Positions 20,925 to 33,830 of a DNA stretch of 64,000 nucleotides are shown here, piece by piece; within the stretch, counting starts at the first letter, position 1, and the number at the start of each line of letters is the position of its first letter. The DNA is from Camarhynchus parvulus (lineage: Eukaryota > Chordata > Aves > Passeriformes > Thraupidae): assembly GCF_901933205.1 (NCBI RefSeq), contig NW_022148721.1:44414-108413 (forward strand). The letters run 5' to 3'. The notes below the pieces were generated by a model, which was not told where the DNA came from, did no database searches, and saw only the letters and a program-made list of their open reading frames with translations. A program made the translations under genes and the position numbers.

Positions 20925-23580
20925 CAGGAACCGTGGCTGGTGACTTTTGTTTCAGAGGGAAAGGTTCCTTGTTTATGTTTGGGGGTCTGTGGCCCGGAGT
21001 GGCCGGCTGGCTCCTGAAAATCCGCGATACGCAGGATGCCTCCGAGACCCAAGCTGGCACCAGTGCCAACTCGGGCTGGTTTGATAGTGCCAACGGAGTC
21101 CTACAATCTGCCATCCGGAACCTGGGCAGGTGATTTTGGTTTCACAGGGAAAGGGCCGTTGTTTTTGTTTGGGGGTCTGTGCACAGGAGTGGCCGGCTGG
21201 CTCCTGAAAATCCGCGATACAGGGAATGATTCCCAGACCCAAGCTGGCACCAGTGCCAACTCGGGCTGGTTTGATAGTGCCAACGGAGTCCTACAATCTG
21301 CCATGCGGAACCTGGGCAGGTGACTTTTGTTTCAGAGAGAAAGGGCCGTTGTTTATATTTGGGGTCTGTTGAAAGGAGTGGCCGGCTGGCTCCTGAAAAT
21401 CCGCGATACAGGGAATGATTCCCAGACCCAAGCTGGAACCAGTGCCAAATCGGGCTGGTTTGATAGTGCCAACGGTGTTTTACAATCTGCCATCAGGAAC
21501 CGGGGCTGATGACTTTTCCTTCCCAGGCAAAGTGCCATTGTTTATGTTTGGGGGTCTGTGGACAGGAGTGGCCGGCTGGCTCCTGAAAATCCGCGATACG
21601 CAGGATGCCTCCCAGACCCAAGCTGGCACCAGTGCCAACTCGGGCTGGTTTGATAGTGCCAACGGAGTCCTAAAATCTGCCATCAGGAACCGGGGCTGGT
21701 GAGTTTTGTTTCCGAGAGAAATGGCCGTTGTTTATGTTTGGGGGCCTGTAGCCCAGAGTGGCCGGCTGCCTCCTGAAAATGCGCGATACAGGGAATGATT
21801 CCCAGACCCAAGCTGGCACCAGTGCCAACTCGGGCTGGTTTGATAGTGCCAACGGAGTCCTACAATCTGCCATGCGGAACCTGGGCAGGTGACTTTTGTT
21901 TCAGAGAGAAAGGGCCGTTGTTTATATTTGGGGTCTGTTAAAAGGAGTGGCCGGCTGGCTCCTGAAAATCCGCGATACAGGGAATGATTCCCAGACCCAA
22001 GCTGGGACCAGTGCCAAATCGGGCTGGTTTGATAGTGCCAACGGTGTTTTACAATCTGCCATCAGGAACCGGGGCTGATGACTTTTCCTTCCCAGGCAAA
22101 GTGCCATTGTTTATGTTTGGGGGTCTGTGGCCCGGAGTGGCCGGCTGGCTCCTGAAAATCCGCGATACGCAGGATGCCTCCCAGACCCAAGCTGGCACCA
22201 GTGCCAACTCGGGCTGGTTTGATAGTGCCAACGGAGTCCTAAAATCTGCCATCAGGAACCGGGGCTGTTGAGTTTTGTTTCCCAGAGAAATTGCCGTTGT
22301 TTATATTCGGGTCTCTGTAGCCCAGAGTGGCCGGCTGCCTCCTGAAAATGCGCGATACAGGGAATGATTCCCAGACCCAAGCTGGCACCAGTGCCAACTC
22401 GGGCTGGTTTGATAGTGCCAACGGAGTCCTACAATCTGCCATCAGGAACCGGGACTGATGACTTTTCCTTCCCTGGGAACGGGTCGTTGTTTATGTTTCA
22501 GGGCCGGTGGAGAGCAGTGACCGGCTGGCTCCTGAAAATCCGCGAAACAGGGAATGCTTCCCAGACCCAAGCTGGCACCAGTGCCAACTCAGGCTAATTT
22601 CATAGTGCCAACGGAGTCCTACAATCTGCCATCAGGACCAGGGGCTGGTGACTTTTATTTCAGAGGGAAAGGGTCCTTGTTTATATTTGGTGCTCTGTGG
22701 CCCGGAGTGGCCGGTTGGTTCCTGAAAATCCGCGATACAGGGAATGATTCCCAGACCCAAGCTGGCACCAGTGCCAACTCGGGCTGGTTTGATAGTGCCA
22801 ACGGAGTCCTACAATCTGCCATGCGGAACCTGGGCAGGTGACTTTTGTTTCAGAGAGAAAGGGCCGTTGTTTATATTTGGGGTCTGTTGAAAGGAGTGGC
22901 TGGCTGGCTCCTGAAAATCCGCGATACAGGGAATGATTCCCAGACCCAAGCTGGAACCAGTGCCAAATCGGGCTGGTTTGATAGTGCCAACGGAGTTTTA
23001 CAATCTGCCATCAGGAACCGGGGCTGATGACTTTTCCTTCCCAGGGAAAGTGCCATTGTTTATGTTTGGGGGTCTGTGGCCCGGAGTGGCCGGCTGGCTC
23101 CTGAAAATCCGCGATACGCAGGATGCCTCCCAGACCCAAGCTGGCACCAGTGCCAGCTCAGGCTGGTTTGATAGTGCCAACGGAGTCCTAAAATCTGCCA
23201 TCAGGAACCTGGGCTGGTGAGTTTTTTTTCCCAGAGAAAGTGCCGTTGTTTATATTCGGGTCTCTGTAGCCCAGAGTGGCCGGCTGCCTCCTGAAAATCC
23301 GCGATACAGGGAATGATTCCCAGACCCAAGCTGGCACCAGTGCCAACTCGGGCTGGTTTGATAGTGCCAACGGAGTCCTACAATCTCCCATCAGGAACCG
23401 GGACTGATGACTTTTCCTTCCCTGGGAACGGGTCGTTGTTTATGTTTCAGGGCCGGTGGAGAGTAGTGGCCGGCTGGCTCCTGAAAATCCGCGGAACAGG
23501 GAATGCTTCCCAGACCCAGCTGGCACCAGTGCCAACTCGGGCTAGTTCCATAGTGCCAACCGAGTCCTACAATCTGCCAT
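20925..23580 (+). repeat. Long M block, 14 monomers (8.2-kb unit, copy 1)
   Basis: The order is m1-m5, then m3-m5 again, m6-m7, m3-m5, m6. Segments 21304-21872 and 21873-22441 are a direct three-monomer duplication (offset 569 bp). The counterpart at 29278-31742 lacks it, so the alignment offset drops from 8353 to 7784 bp there and returns to 8164 bp after about 30600. Confidence 0.85.
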
Positions 23581-24150
23581 CAGGACCAGTGGCTGGTGAC
23601 TTTTGTTTCACAGGGAAAGGGTCCTTGTTTATGATTGGGGGTCTGTGGCCCAGAGAGGCCGGCTGGCTCCTGAAAATCCGCGATACAGGGAATGCTTCCC
23701 AGACCCAAGCTGGCACCAGTGCCAAATCGGGCTGGTTTGATAGTGCCAATGGAGTCCTACAATCTGCCATCAGGAACCGGGGCTGGTGAATTTTATTTCA
23801 GAGTGAAAGGGCCGTTGTTTATGCTTGGGGCTCTGTGGCCCGGAGTGGCCGGCTGGCTCCTGAAAATCCGCGATACGCAGGATGCCTCCCAGACCCAAGC
23901 TGGCACCAGTGCCAACTCGGGCTGGTTTGATAGTGCCAACGGAGTCCTACAATCTCCCATCCGGAACCTGGGCAGGTGACTTTTGTTTCAGAGGGAAAGG
24001 GCCGTTGTTTATATTTGGGGGTCTTTGAACAGCAGTGGCCGGCTGGCTCCTCAAAATCCGCGATACAGGGAATGATTCCCAGACCCAAGCTGGCACCAGT
24101 GCCAACTCGGGATGGTTTGATAGTGCCAATGGAGTCCTAAACTGTGTCAT
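23581..24150 (+). repeat. Three monomers between M and H8
   Basis: The versions are GACCAGTGGCTGG with TTATGATTGG, GAATTTTATTTCAGAGTG, and GTCTTTGAACAGCAG. The last monomer contains the unique CTAAACTGTGTCATCAGG, an altered form of the normally constant CTACAATCTGCCATCAGG. Confidence 0.8.
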
Positions 24151-25670
24151 CAGGAACCGGGGCTGGTGAATTTTATTTCAGAGGGAAAGGGACGTTGTTT
24201 ATGCTTGGGGCTCTGTGGCCCGGAGTGGCCGGCTGACTCCTGAAAATCCGCGATACGCAGGATGCCTCCCAGACCCAAGCTGGCACCAGTGCCACCTTGG
24301 GCTGGTTTGATAGTGCCAACGGAGTCCTACAATCTGCCATCGGGAACCGGGGATTTTGAATTTTATTTCAGACGGAAACAGCCGGTGTTTATGCTTGGGG
24401 CTCTGTGGCCCGGATTGGCCGGCTGGCTCCTGAAAATCCGCGATACGCAGGATGCCTCCCAGACCCAAGCCGGCACCAGTGCCAACTCGGGCTGGTTTGA
24501 TAGTGCCAACGGAGTCCTACAATCTGCCATCAGGAACCTGGGCAGGCGACTTTTATTTCCAAGGGAATGTGCCGTTAGTTATGTTTGGGAGTCTGTGGAC
24601 AGGAGTGGCCGGCTGGCTCCTGAAAATCCGCGATACGCAGGATGCCTCCCAGACCCAAGCTGGCACCACTGCCAACTCGGGCTGGTTTGATAATGCCAAC
24701 GGAGTCCTACAATCTGCCATCAGGAACCGGGGCTGATGACTTTTATTTCAGAGGGAAAGGACCGTTGTTTACATCTGGGGGTCTGTGCACAGGAGTGGCC
24801 GGCTGGCTCCTGAAAATCCGCAATACAGGGAATGATTCCCAGACCCAAGCTGGCATCAGTGCCAACTCGGGCTGGTTTGATAGTGCCAACGGAGTCCTAC
24901 AATCTGCCATCAGGACCAGGGGCGGGTGACTTTTATTTCAGAGGGAAAGGGTCCTTGTTTATGTTTGGGGCTCTGTGGCACGGCGTGGCCGGCTGGTTCC
25001 TGAAAATTCTCGATACAGGGAATGCTTCCCAGACCCAAGCTGGCACCAGTGCCAACTCGGGCTGGTTTGATAGTGCCAACGGAGTCCTACAATCTGCCAT
25101 GCGGAACCTGGGCAGGTGACTTTTGTTTCAAAGGGAAAGGGCCGAAGATTATATTTGGGGGCCTGTTGACAGGAGTGGCCGGCTGGCTCCTGAAAATCCG
25201 CGATACAGGGAATGATTCCCAGACCCAAGCTGCCACCAGTGCCAACTCAGGCTGGTTTGATAGTGCCAACGGAGTCCTACAATCTGCCATCATGAACCTG
25301 GGCAGGTGACTTTTGTTTCAGAGGGAAAGGGCCGTTGATAATGTTTGGGGGTCTGTGGACAGGAGTGGCCGGCTGGCTCCTGAAAATCCGTGACACAGGG
25401 AATGCTTCCCAGACCCAAGCTGGCACCAGTGCCAACTCCGGCTGGTTTGATAGTGCCAACGGAGTCCTACAATCTGCCATCAAGAACCGGGGCAGGTGAC
25501 TTTTGTTTCAGAGGGAAAGGGCCGTTGTTTATATTTGGGTGTCTGTGGACAGGAGTGGCCGGCTGGCTCCTGAAAATCCGCGATAAAGGGAATGATTCCC
25601 AGACCCAAGCTGCCACCAGTGCCAACTCGGGCTGGTTTGATAGTGCCAACGGAGTCCTACAATCTGCCAT
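24151..25670 (+). repeat. H8 cassette, copy 1 of a tandem pair (1520 bp)
   Basis: Eight monomers a-h, followed directly by a second copy at an offset of exactly 1520 bp. The visible differences are mostly single substitutions, such as GCCACCTTGG/GCCACCTCGG and GACGGAAACAG/GATGGAAACAG. Monomer f is of another origin here: CAAAGGGAAAGGGCCGAAGA, as in r5', with a GTTGACAGG end. Confidence 0.9.
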
Positions 25671-27190
25671 CAGGAACCGGGGCTGGTGAATTTTATTTCA
25701 GAGGGAAAGGGCCGTTGTTTATGCTTGGGGCTCTGTGGCCCGGAGTGGCCGGCTGGCTCCTGAAAATCCGCGATACGCAGGATGCCTCCCAGACCCAAGC
25801 TGGCACCAGTGCCACCTCGGGCTGGTTTGATAGTGCCAACGGAGTCCTACAATCTGCCATCAGGAACCGGGGATTTTGAATTTTATTTCAGATGGAAACA
25901 GCCGGTGTTTATGCTTGGGGCTCTGTGGCCCGGATTGGCCGTCTGGCTCCTGAAAATCCGCGATACGCAGGATGCCTCCCAGACCCAAGCTGGCACCAGT
26001 GCCAACTCGGGCTGGTTTGATAGTGCCAACGGACTCCTACAATCTGCCATCAGGAACCTGGGCAGGCGACTTTTATTTCCAAGGGAATGTGCCGTTATTT
26101 ATGTTTGGGGGTCTGTGGACAGGAGTGGCCGGCTGGCTCCTGAAAATCCGCGATACGCAGGATGCCTCCCAGACCCAAGCTGCCACCAGTGCCAACTCGG
26201 GCTGGTTTGATAGTGCCAACGGAGTCCTACAATCTGCCATCAGGAACCGGGGCTGATGACTTTTATTTCAGAGGGAAAGGACCGTTGTTTACATCTGGGG
26301 GTCTGTGCACAGGAGTGGCCGGCTGGCTCCTGAAAATCCGCAATACAGGGAATGATTCCCAGACCCAAGCTGGCATCAGTGCCAACTCGGGCTGGTTTGA
26401 TAGTGCCAACGGAGTCCTACAATCTGCCATCAGGACCAGGGGCGGGTGAATTTTATTTCAGAGGGAAAGGGTCCTTGTTTATGTTTGGGGCGCTGTGGTC
26501 CGGCGTGGCCGGCTGGTTCCTGAAAATCCTCCATACAGGGAATGCTTCCCAGACCCAAGCTGGCACCAGTGCCAACTCGGGCTGGTTTGGTAGTGCCAAC
26601 GGAGTCCTACAATCTGCCATGCGGAACCTGGGCAGGTGACTTTTGTTTCCCAGGGAAAGTGCCATTGTTTATATTTGGGGTCCTGTTGACAGGAGTGGCC
26701 GGCTGGCTCCTGCAAATCCGCGATAGAGGGAATGATTCCCAGACCCAAGCTGCCACCAGTGCCAACTCAGGCTGGTTTGATAGTGCCAACGGAGTCCTAC
26801 AATCTGCCATCATGAACCTGGGCAGGTGACTTTTGTTTCAGAGGGAAAGGGCCGTTGATAATGTTTGGGGGTCTGTGGACAGGAGTGGCCGGCTGGCTCC
26901 TGAAAATCCGTGACACAGGGAATGCTTCCCAGACCCAAGCTGGCACCAGTGCCAACTCCGGCTAGTTTGATAGTGCCAACGGAGTCCTACAATCTGCCAT
27001 CAAGAACCGGGGCAGGTGACTTTTGTTTCAGAGGGAAAGGGCCGTTGTTTATATTTGGGTGTCTGTGGACAGGAGTGGCCGGCTGGCTCGTGAAAATCCG
27101 CGATACAGGGAATGATTCCCAGACCCAAGCTGGCACCAGTGCCAACTCGGGCTGGTTTGATAGTGCCAACGGAGTCCTACAATCTGCCAT
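25671..27190 (+). repeat. H8 cassette, copy 2 of a tandem pair (1520 bp)
   Basis: Same eight-monomer order as the preceding copy. Monomer f has the CCCAGGGAAAGTGCCATTG version also seen near 6340. After h the sequence passes directly into m1. Confidence 0.9.
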
Positions 27191-28135
27191 CAGGAACCGG
27201 GGCTGGTGACTTTTGTTTCAGAGGGAAAGGTTCCTTGTTTATGTTTGGGGGTCTGTGGCCCGGAGTGGCCGGCTGGCTCCTGAAAATCCGCGATACGCAG
27301 GATGCCTCCCAGACCCAAGCTGGCACCAGTGCCAACTCGGGCTGGTTTGATAGTGCCAACGGAGTCCTACAATCTGCCATCCGGAACCTGGGCAGGTGAT
27401 TTTGGTTTCTCAGGGAAAGGGCCGTTGTTTATGTTTGGGGGTCTGTGCACAGGAGTGGCCGGCTGGCTCCTGAAAATCCGCGATAGAGGGAATGATTCCC
27501 AGACCCAAGCTGGCACCAGTGCCAACTCGGGCTGGTTTGATAGTGCCAACGGAGTCCTATAATCTGCCATGCGGAACCTGGGCAGGTGACTTTTGTTTCA
27601 GAGAGAAAAGGCCGTTGATTATATTTGGGGTCTGTTCAAAGGAGTGGCTGGCTGGCTGTTGAAAATCCGCGATACAGGGAATGATTCCCAGACCCAAGCT
27701 GGAACCAGTGCCAACTCGGGCTGGTTTGATAGTGCCAACGGAGTTTTACAATCTGCCATCAGGAACCGGGGCCGATGACTTTTCCTTCCCAGGGAAAGTG
27801 CCATTGTTTATGTTTGGGGGTCTGTGGCCCGGAGTGGCCGGCTGGCTCCTGAAAATCCGCGATACGCAGGATGCCCCCAGACCCAAGCTGGCACCAGTGC
27901 CAACTCAGGCTGGTTTGATAGTGCCAACGGAGTCCTAAAATCTGCCATCAGGTACCGGGGCTGGTGAGTTTTATTTCCCAGAGAAATTGCCGTTTTTTAT
28001 ATTCGGGTCTCTCTAGCCCAGAGTAGCCAGCTGCCTCTTGAAAATGCGCGATACAGGGAATGATTCCCAGACCCAAGCTGGCACCAGTGCCAACTTGGGC
28101 TGGTTTGATAGTGCCAACGGAGTCCTACAATCTGC
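27191..28135 (+). repeat. M cassette, m1-m5 (8.2-kb unit, copy 2)
   Basis: Counterpart of 19029-19975. It is followed by an f-like monomer and by one with CATCACGAACCTGGGCAGG and GTTGATAATG, which lead to V. Confidence 0.85.
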
Positions 28136-28517
28136 CATGCGGAACCTGGGCAGGTGACTTTTTGTTTCCCCAGGAAAGTGCCATTGTTTATGTTTGGGGG
28201 TCTGTTGCCGGAGTGGCGGCTGGCTCCTGCAAATCCGCGATAGAGGGAATGATTCCCAGACCCAAGCTGCCACCAGTGCCAACTCAGGCTGGTTTGATAG
28301 TGCCAACGGTGTCCTACAATCTGCCATCACGAACCTGGGCAGGTGACTTTTGTTTCAGAGGGAAAGGGCCGTTGATAATGTTTGGGGGTCTGTGGACAGG
28401 AGTGGCCGGCTGGCTCCTGAAAATCCGCGATACAGGGAATGATTCCCAGACCCAAGCTGGCACCAGTGCCAACTCGGGCTGGTTTGATAGTGCCAACGGA
28501 GTCCTACAATCTGCCAT

Positions 28518-29277
28518 CAGGAACCGGGGCTGGTGAATTTTATTTCAGAGGGAAAGGGCCGTTGTTTATGATTGGGGCTCTGTGGCCCGGAGTGGCCGGC
28601 TGGCTCCTGAAAATCCGCGATACGCAGGATGCCTCCCAGACCCAAGCTGGCACCAGTGCCAACTCGGGCTGGTTTGATAGTGCCAACGGAGTCCTACAAT
28701 CTGCCATCAGGAACCTGGGCAGGTGGCTTTTGTTTCAGAGGGAATGGGCCGTTGTTTATGCTTGGGGCTCTGTGGCCCTGAGTGTCCGGCTGGCTCTCGA
28801 ACATCCACGATACGCAGGATGCCCCCCAGACCAAAGCTGGCACCAGTGCCACCTCGGGCTGGATTGATAGTGCCAACGGAGTCCTACAATCTGCCATCAA
28901 GAACCGGGGCAGGTGACTTTTGTTTCAGAGGGAAAGGGCCGTTGATTATATTTGGGGGTCTGTGCACAGGAGTGGCCGGCTGGCTCCTGAAAATCCGCGA
29001 TACAGGGAATGATTCCCAGACCCAAGCTGCCACCAGTGCCAACTCAGGCTGGTTTGATAGTGCCAACGGAGTCCTACAATCTGCCATCAGGAACCTGGGC
29101 AGGTGACTTTTGTTTCAGAGGGAAAGGGCCGTTGATAATGTTTGGGGGTCTATGGACAGGAGTGGCCGGCTGGCTCCTGAAAATCCGCGATACAGGGAAT
29201 GATTCCCAGACCCAAGCTGGCACCAGTGCCAACTCCGGCTAGTTTCATAGTGCCAACGGAGTCCTACAATCTGCCAT
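28518..29277 (+). repeat. V cassette (8.2-kb unit, copy 2)
   Basis: v1-v4 in 760 bp. v2 carries CTCTCGAACATCCACGATA and CAGACCAAAGCTGG, private changes not found in the other two V copies. Confidence 0.85.
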
Positions 29278-31742
29278 CAGGAACCGGGGCTGGTGACTTT
29301 TGTTTCAGAGGGAAAGGTTCCTTGTTTATGTTTGGGGGTCTGTGGCCCGGAGTGGCCGGCTGGCTCCTGAAAATCCGCGATACGCAGGATGCCTCCGAGA
29401 CCCAAGCTGGCACCAGTGCCAACTCGGGCTGGTTTGATAGTGCCAACGGAGTCCTACAATCTGCCATCCGGAACCTGGGCAGGTGATTTTGGTTTCACAG
29501 GGAAAGGGCCGTTGTTTTTGTTTGGGGGTCTGTGCACAGGAGTGGCCGGCTGGCTCCTGAAAATCCGCGATACAGGGAATGATTCCCAGACCCAAGCTGG
29601 CACCAGTGCCAACTCGGGCTGGTTTGATAGTGCCAACGGAGTCCTACAATCTCCCATCCGGAACCTGGGCAGGTGACTTTTGTTTCAGAGTGAAAGGGCC
29701 GTTGTTTATATTTGGGGTCTGTTGAAAGGAGTGGCCAGCTGGCTCCTGAAAATCCGCGATACAGGGAATGATTCCCAGACCCAAGCTGGTACCAGTGCCA
29801 AATCGGGCTGGTTTGATAGTGCCAACGGTGTTTTACAATCTGCCATCAGGAACCGGGGCTGATGACTTTTCCTTCCCAGGCAAAGTGCCATTGTTTATGT
29901 TTGGGGGTCTGTGGCCCGGAGTGGCCGGCTGGCTCCTGAAAATCCGCGATACGCAGGATGCCTCCCAGACCCAAGCTGGCACCAGTGCCAACTCGGGCTG
30001 GTTTGATAGTGCCAACGGAGTCCTAAAATCTGCCATCAGGAACCGGGGCTGGTGAGTTTTGTTTCCCAGAGAAATTGCCGTTGTTTATATTCGGGTCTCT
30101 GTAGCCCAGAGTGTCCGGCTGCCTCCTGAAAATGCGCGATACAGGGAATGATTCCCAGACCCAAGCTGGCACCAGTGCCAACTCAGGCTGGTTTGATAGT
30201 GCCAACGGAGTCCTACAATCTGCCATCAGGAACCGGGACTGATGACTTTTCCTTCCCTGGGAACGGGTCGTTGTTTATGTTTCAGGGCCGGTGGAGAGCA
30301 GTGACCGGCTGGCTCCTGAAAATCCGCGAAACAGGGAATGCTTCCCAGACCCAAGCTGGCACCAGTGCCAACTCAGGCTAATTTCATAGTGCCAACGGAG
30401 TCCTACAATCTGCCATCAGGACCAGGGGCGGGTGACTTTTATTTCAGAGGGAAAGGGCCCTTGTTTATGTTTGGGGCTCTGTGGCCCGGCGTGGCTGGCT
30501 GGTTCCTGAAAATCCGCGATACAGGGAATGCTTCCCAGACCCAAGCTGGCACCAGTGCCAACTCGGGCTGGTTTGATAGTGCCAACGGAGTCCTACAATC
30601 TGCCATCAGGAACCGGGACTGATGACTTTTCCTTCCCTGGGAACGGGTCGTTGTTTATGTTTCAGGGCCGGTGGAGAGCAGTGACCGGCTGGCTCCTGAA
30701 AATCCGCGAAACAGGGAATGCTTCCCAGACCCAAGCTGGCACCAGTGCCAACTCAGGCTAATTTCATAGTGCCAACGGAGTCCTACAATCTGCCATCAGG
30801 ACCAGGGGCTGGTGACTTTTATTTCAGAGGGAAAGGGTCCTTGTTTATATTTGGTGCTCTGTGGCCCGGCGTGGCCGGTTGGTTCCTGAAAATCCGCGAT
30901 ACAGGCAATGCTTCCCAGACCCAAGCTGGCACCAGTGCCAACTCGGGCTGGTTTGATAGTGCCAACGGATTCCTACAATCTGCCATGCGGAACCTGGGCA
31001 GGTGACTTTTTTTTCAGAGAGAAAGGGCCGTTGTTTATATTTGCGGTCTGTTGAAAGGAGTGGCCGGCTGGCTCCTGAAAATCCGCGATACAGGGAATGA
31101 TTCCCAGACCCAAGCTGGAACCAGTGCCAAATCGGGCTGGTTTGATAGTGCCAACGGAGTTTTACAATCTGCCATCAGGAACCGGGGCTGATGACTTTTC
31201 CTTCCCAGGGAAAGTGCCATGGTTTATGTTTGGGGGTCTGTGGCCCGGAGTGGCCGGCTGGCTCCTGAAAATCTGCGATACGCAGGATGCCTCCCAGACC
31301 CAAGCTGGCACCAGTGCCAGCTCAGGCTGGTTTGATAGTGCCAACGGAGTCCTAAAATCTGCCATCCGGAACCTGGGCTGGTGAGTTTTGTTTCCCAGAG
31401 AAAGTGCCGTTGTTTATATTCGGGTCTCTGTAGCCCAGAGTGGCCGGCTGCCTCCTGAAAATGCGCGATACAGGGAATGATTCCCAGACCCAAGCTGGCA
31501 CCAGTGCCAACTCGGGCTGGTTTGATAGTGCCAACGGAGTCCTACAATCTCCCATCAGGAACCAGGACTGATGACTTTTCCTTCCCCGGAAAGGGTCGTT
31601 GTTTATGTTTCGGGGCGGTGGAGAGGAGTGGCCGGCTGGCTCCTGAAAAATCCGCCAAACAGGGAATGCTTCCCAGACCCAAGCTGGCACCAGTGCCAAC
31701 TCGGGCTAGTTTCATAGTGCCAACGGAGTCCTACAATCTGCC
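29278..31742 (+). repeat. Long M block, 13 monomers (8.2-kb unit, copy 2)
   Basis: The order is m1-m5, m6-m7, m6-m7, m3-m5, m6. Segments about 30226-30605 and 30606-30985 are a direct two-monomer duplication (offset 380 bp) absent from the counterpart at 20925-23580. Confidence 0.85.
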
Positions 31743-33071
31743 ATCAGGACAAGGGGCTGGTGACTTTTGTTTCACAGGGAAAGGGTCCTTGTTTTTGATT
31801 GGGGGTCTGTGGCCCGGAGTGGCCGGCTGGCTCCTGAAAATCCGCGATACAGGGAATGCTTCCCAGACCCAAGCTGGCACCAGTGCCAAATCGGGCTGGT
31901 TTGATAGTGCCAACGGAGTCCTACAATCTGCCATCAGGAACCGGGGCTGGTGAATTTTATTTCAGATGGAAACAGCCGTTGTTTATGCTTGGGGCTCTGG
32001 CCCGGAGTGGCCGGCTGGCTCCTGAAAATCCGCGATACGCAGGATGCCTCCCAGACCCAAGCTGGCACCAGTGCCAACTCGGGCTGGTTTGATAGTGCCA
32101 ACGGAGTCCTACAATCTCCCATCCGGAACCTGGGCAGGTGACTTTTGTTTCAGAGGGAAAGGGCCGTTGTTTATGCTTGGGGCTCTGTGGCCCGGAGTGG
32201 CCGGCTGGCTCCTGAAAATCCGCGATAGAGGGAATGATTCCCAGACCCAAGCTGGCACCAGTGCCAACTCAGGCTGGTTTGATAGTGCCAACGGAGTCCT
32301 ACAATCTGCCATCAGGAACCTGGGCAGGTGACTTTTGTTTCAGAGGGAAAGGACCGTTGTTTATATTTGGGGGTCTGTGGCCCGGAGTGGCCGGCTGGCT
32401 CCTGAAAATCCGCGATACAGGAAATGATTCCCAGACCCAAGCTGGCACCAGTGACAACTCGGGCTGGTTTCATAGTGCCAACGGAGTCCTCCAATCTGCC
32501 ATCAGGAACCTGGGCAGGCGACTTTTATTTCCAAGGGAATGTGCCGTTGTTTATATTTGGGGGTCTGTGGACAGGAGTGGCCGGCTGGCTCCTGAAAAAT
32601 CCGTGATACCAGGATGCCTCCCAGACCCAAGCTGGCACCAGTGCCAACTCAGGCTGGTTTGATAGTGCCAACGGAGTCCTACAATCTGCCATCAGGAACC
32701 GGGGCTGATGACTTTTCCTTCCCAGGGAAAGGGTCCTTGATTATGTTTGGGGCTCTGTGGCCCGGAGTGGCCGGCTGGCTCCTGAAAATCCGCGATACAG
32801 GGAATGATTCCCAGACCCAAGCTGGCACCAGTGCCAACTCGGGCTGGTTTGATAGTGCCAACGGAGTCCTACAATCTGCCATCAGAAACCTGGGCAGGCG
32901 ACTTTTTTTCCAAGGGAATGGGCCGTTGTTTTTGTTTGGGGGTCTCTGGACAGGAGTGGCCGGCTGGCTCCTGAAAATCCGCGATACGCAGGATGCCTCC
33001 CAGACCCAAGCTGGCACTAGTGCCAACTCAGGCTGGTTTGATAGTGCCAACGGAGTCCTACAATCTGCCAT
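31743..33071 (+). repeat. Satellite matching 39339-41426
   Basis: It starts with GGACAAGGGGCTGG and GTTTTTGATTGGGGG, both also at 39339. The match continues at an offset of about 7594 bp to near 32540, then resumes at 8355 bp. The partner therefore has four more monomers in between. Confidence 0.8.
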
Positions 33072-33830
33072 CAGGAACCGGGGCTGATGACTTTTCCTTC
33101 CCAGGGAATGGATCGTTGTTTATGTTTGGGGGTCTGTGGCCCGGAATGGCCGGCTGGCTACTGAAAATCTGCAATACGCAGGATACCTCCCAGACCCGAG
33201 CTGGCACCAGTGCCAACTCGGGCTGGTTTCATAGTGCCAACAGAGTCCTAAAATCTGCCATCAGGAACCGGGGCTGGTGAGTTTTGTTTCCCAGGGAAAG
33301 GGTCGTTGTTTATGTTTCCGGGCCGGTGGACAGGAGTGGCCAGCTGGCTCCTGAAAATCTGCGATACAGGGAATGCTTCCCAGACCCAAGCGGGCACCAG
33401 TGCCAGCTCAGGCTAGTTTCATAGTGCCAACGGAGTCCTACAATCTGCCATCCGGGTACTGGGCAAGTGATTTTTGTTTCACAGGGAAAGGGCCGTGGTT
33501 TATATTTGGGGGTCTCTGGACAGGAGTGGCCGTCTGGCTCCTGAAAATCCGCGATACAGGGAATGATCCCCAGACCCAAGCTGGCACCAGTGCCAACTCG
33601 GGCTGGTTTGATAGTGCCAACGGAGTCCTACAATCTGCCATCCAGAACCTGGGCAGGTGACTTTTGTTTCAGAGAGAAAGGGCCGTTGTTTATATTTGGG
33701 GTCTGTTGACCGGAGGGGCCGGCTGGCTCCTGAAAATCCGCGATACAGGGAATGATTCCCAGACCCAAGCTGGCACCAGCGCCAACTCGGGCTGGTTTGA
33801 TAATGCCAATGGAGTCCTATACTCTGCCAT
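33072..33830 (+). repeat. T cassette, first copy (t1-t4)
   Basis: T is defined as t1 (GATGACTTTTCCTTCCCAGG, GAATGGATCG, GGCCTGGAATGG), t2 (GGGTCGTTG, TTTCCGGGCCGGTGGACAGG), t3 (CTGGGCAAGTGATTTT, TTTCACAGGG) and t4 (CAGAGAGAAAGGG, GGGGGTCTGTTGAAAGGAGG). Here t1 ends GGCCCGGAATGG and t4 has TGTTGACCGGAGG. t2-t3 are practically identical to 41427-41806 (offset 8165 bp), including the rare CATCCGGGTACTGGGC and CCAAGCGGGCACC. Confidence 0.85.
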
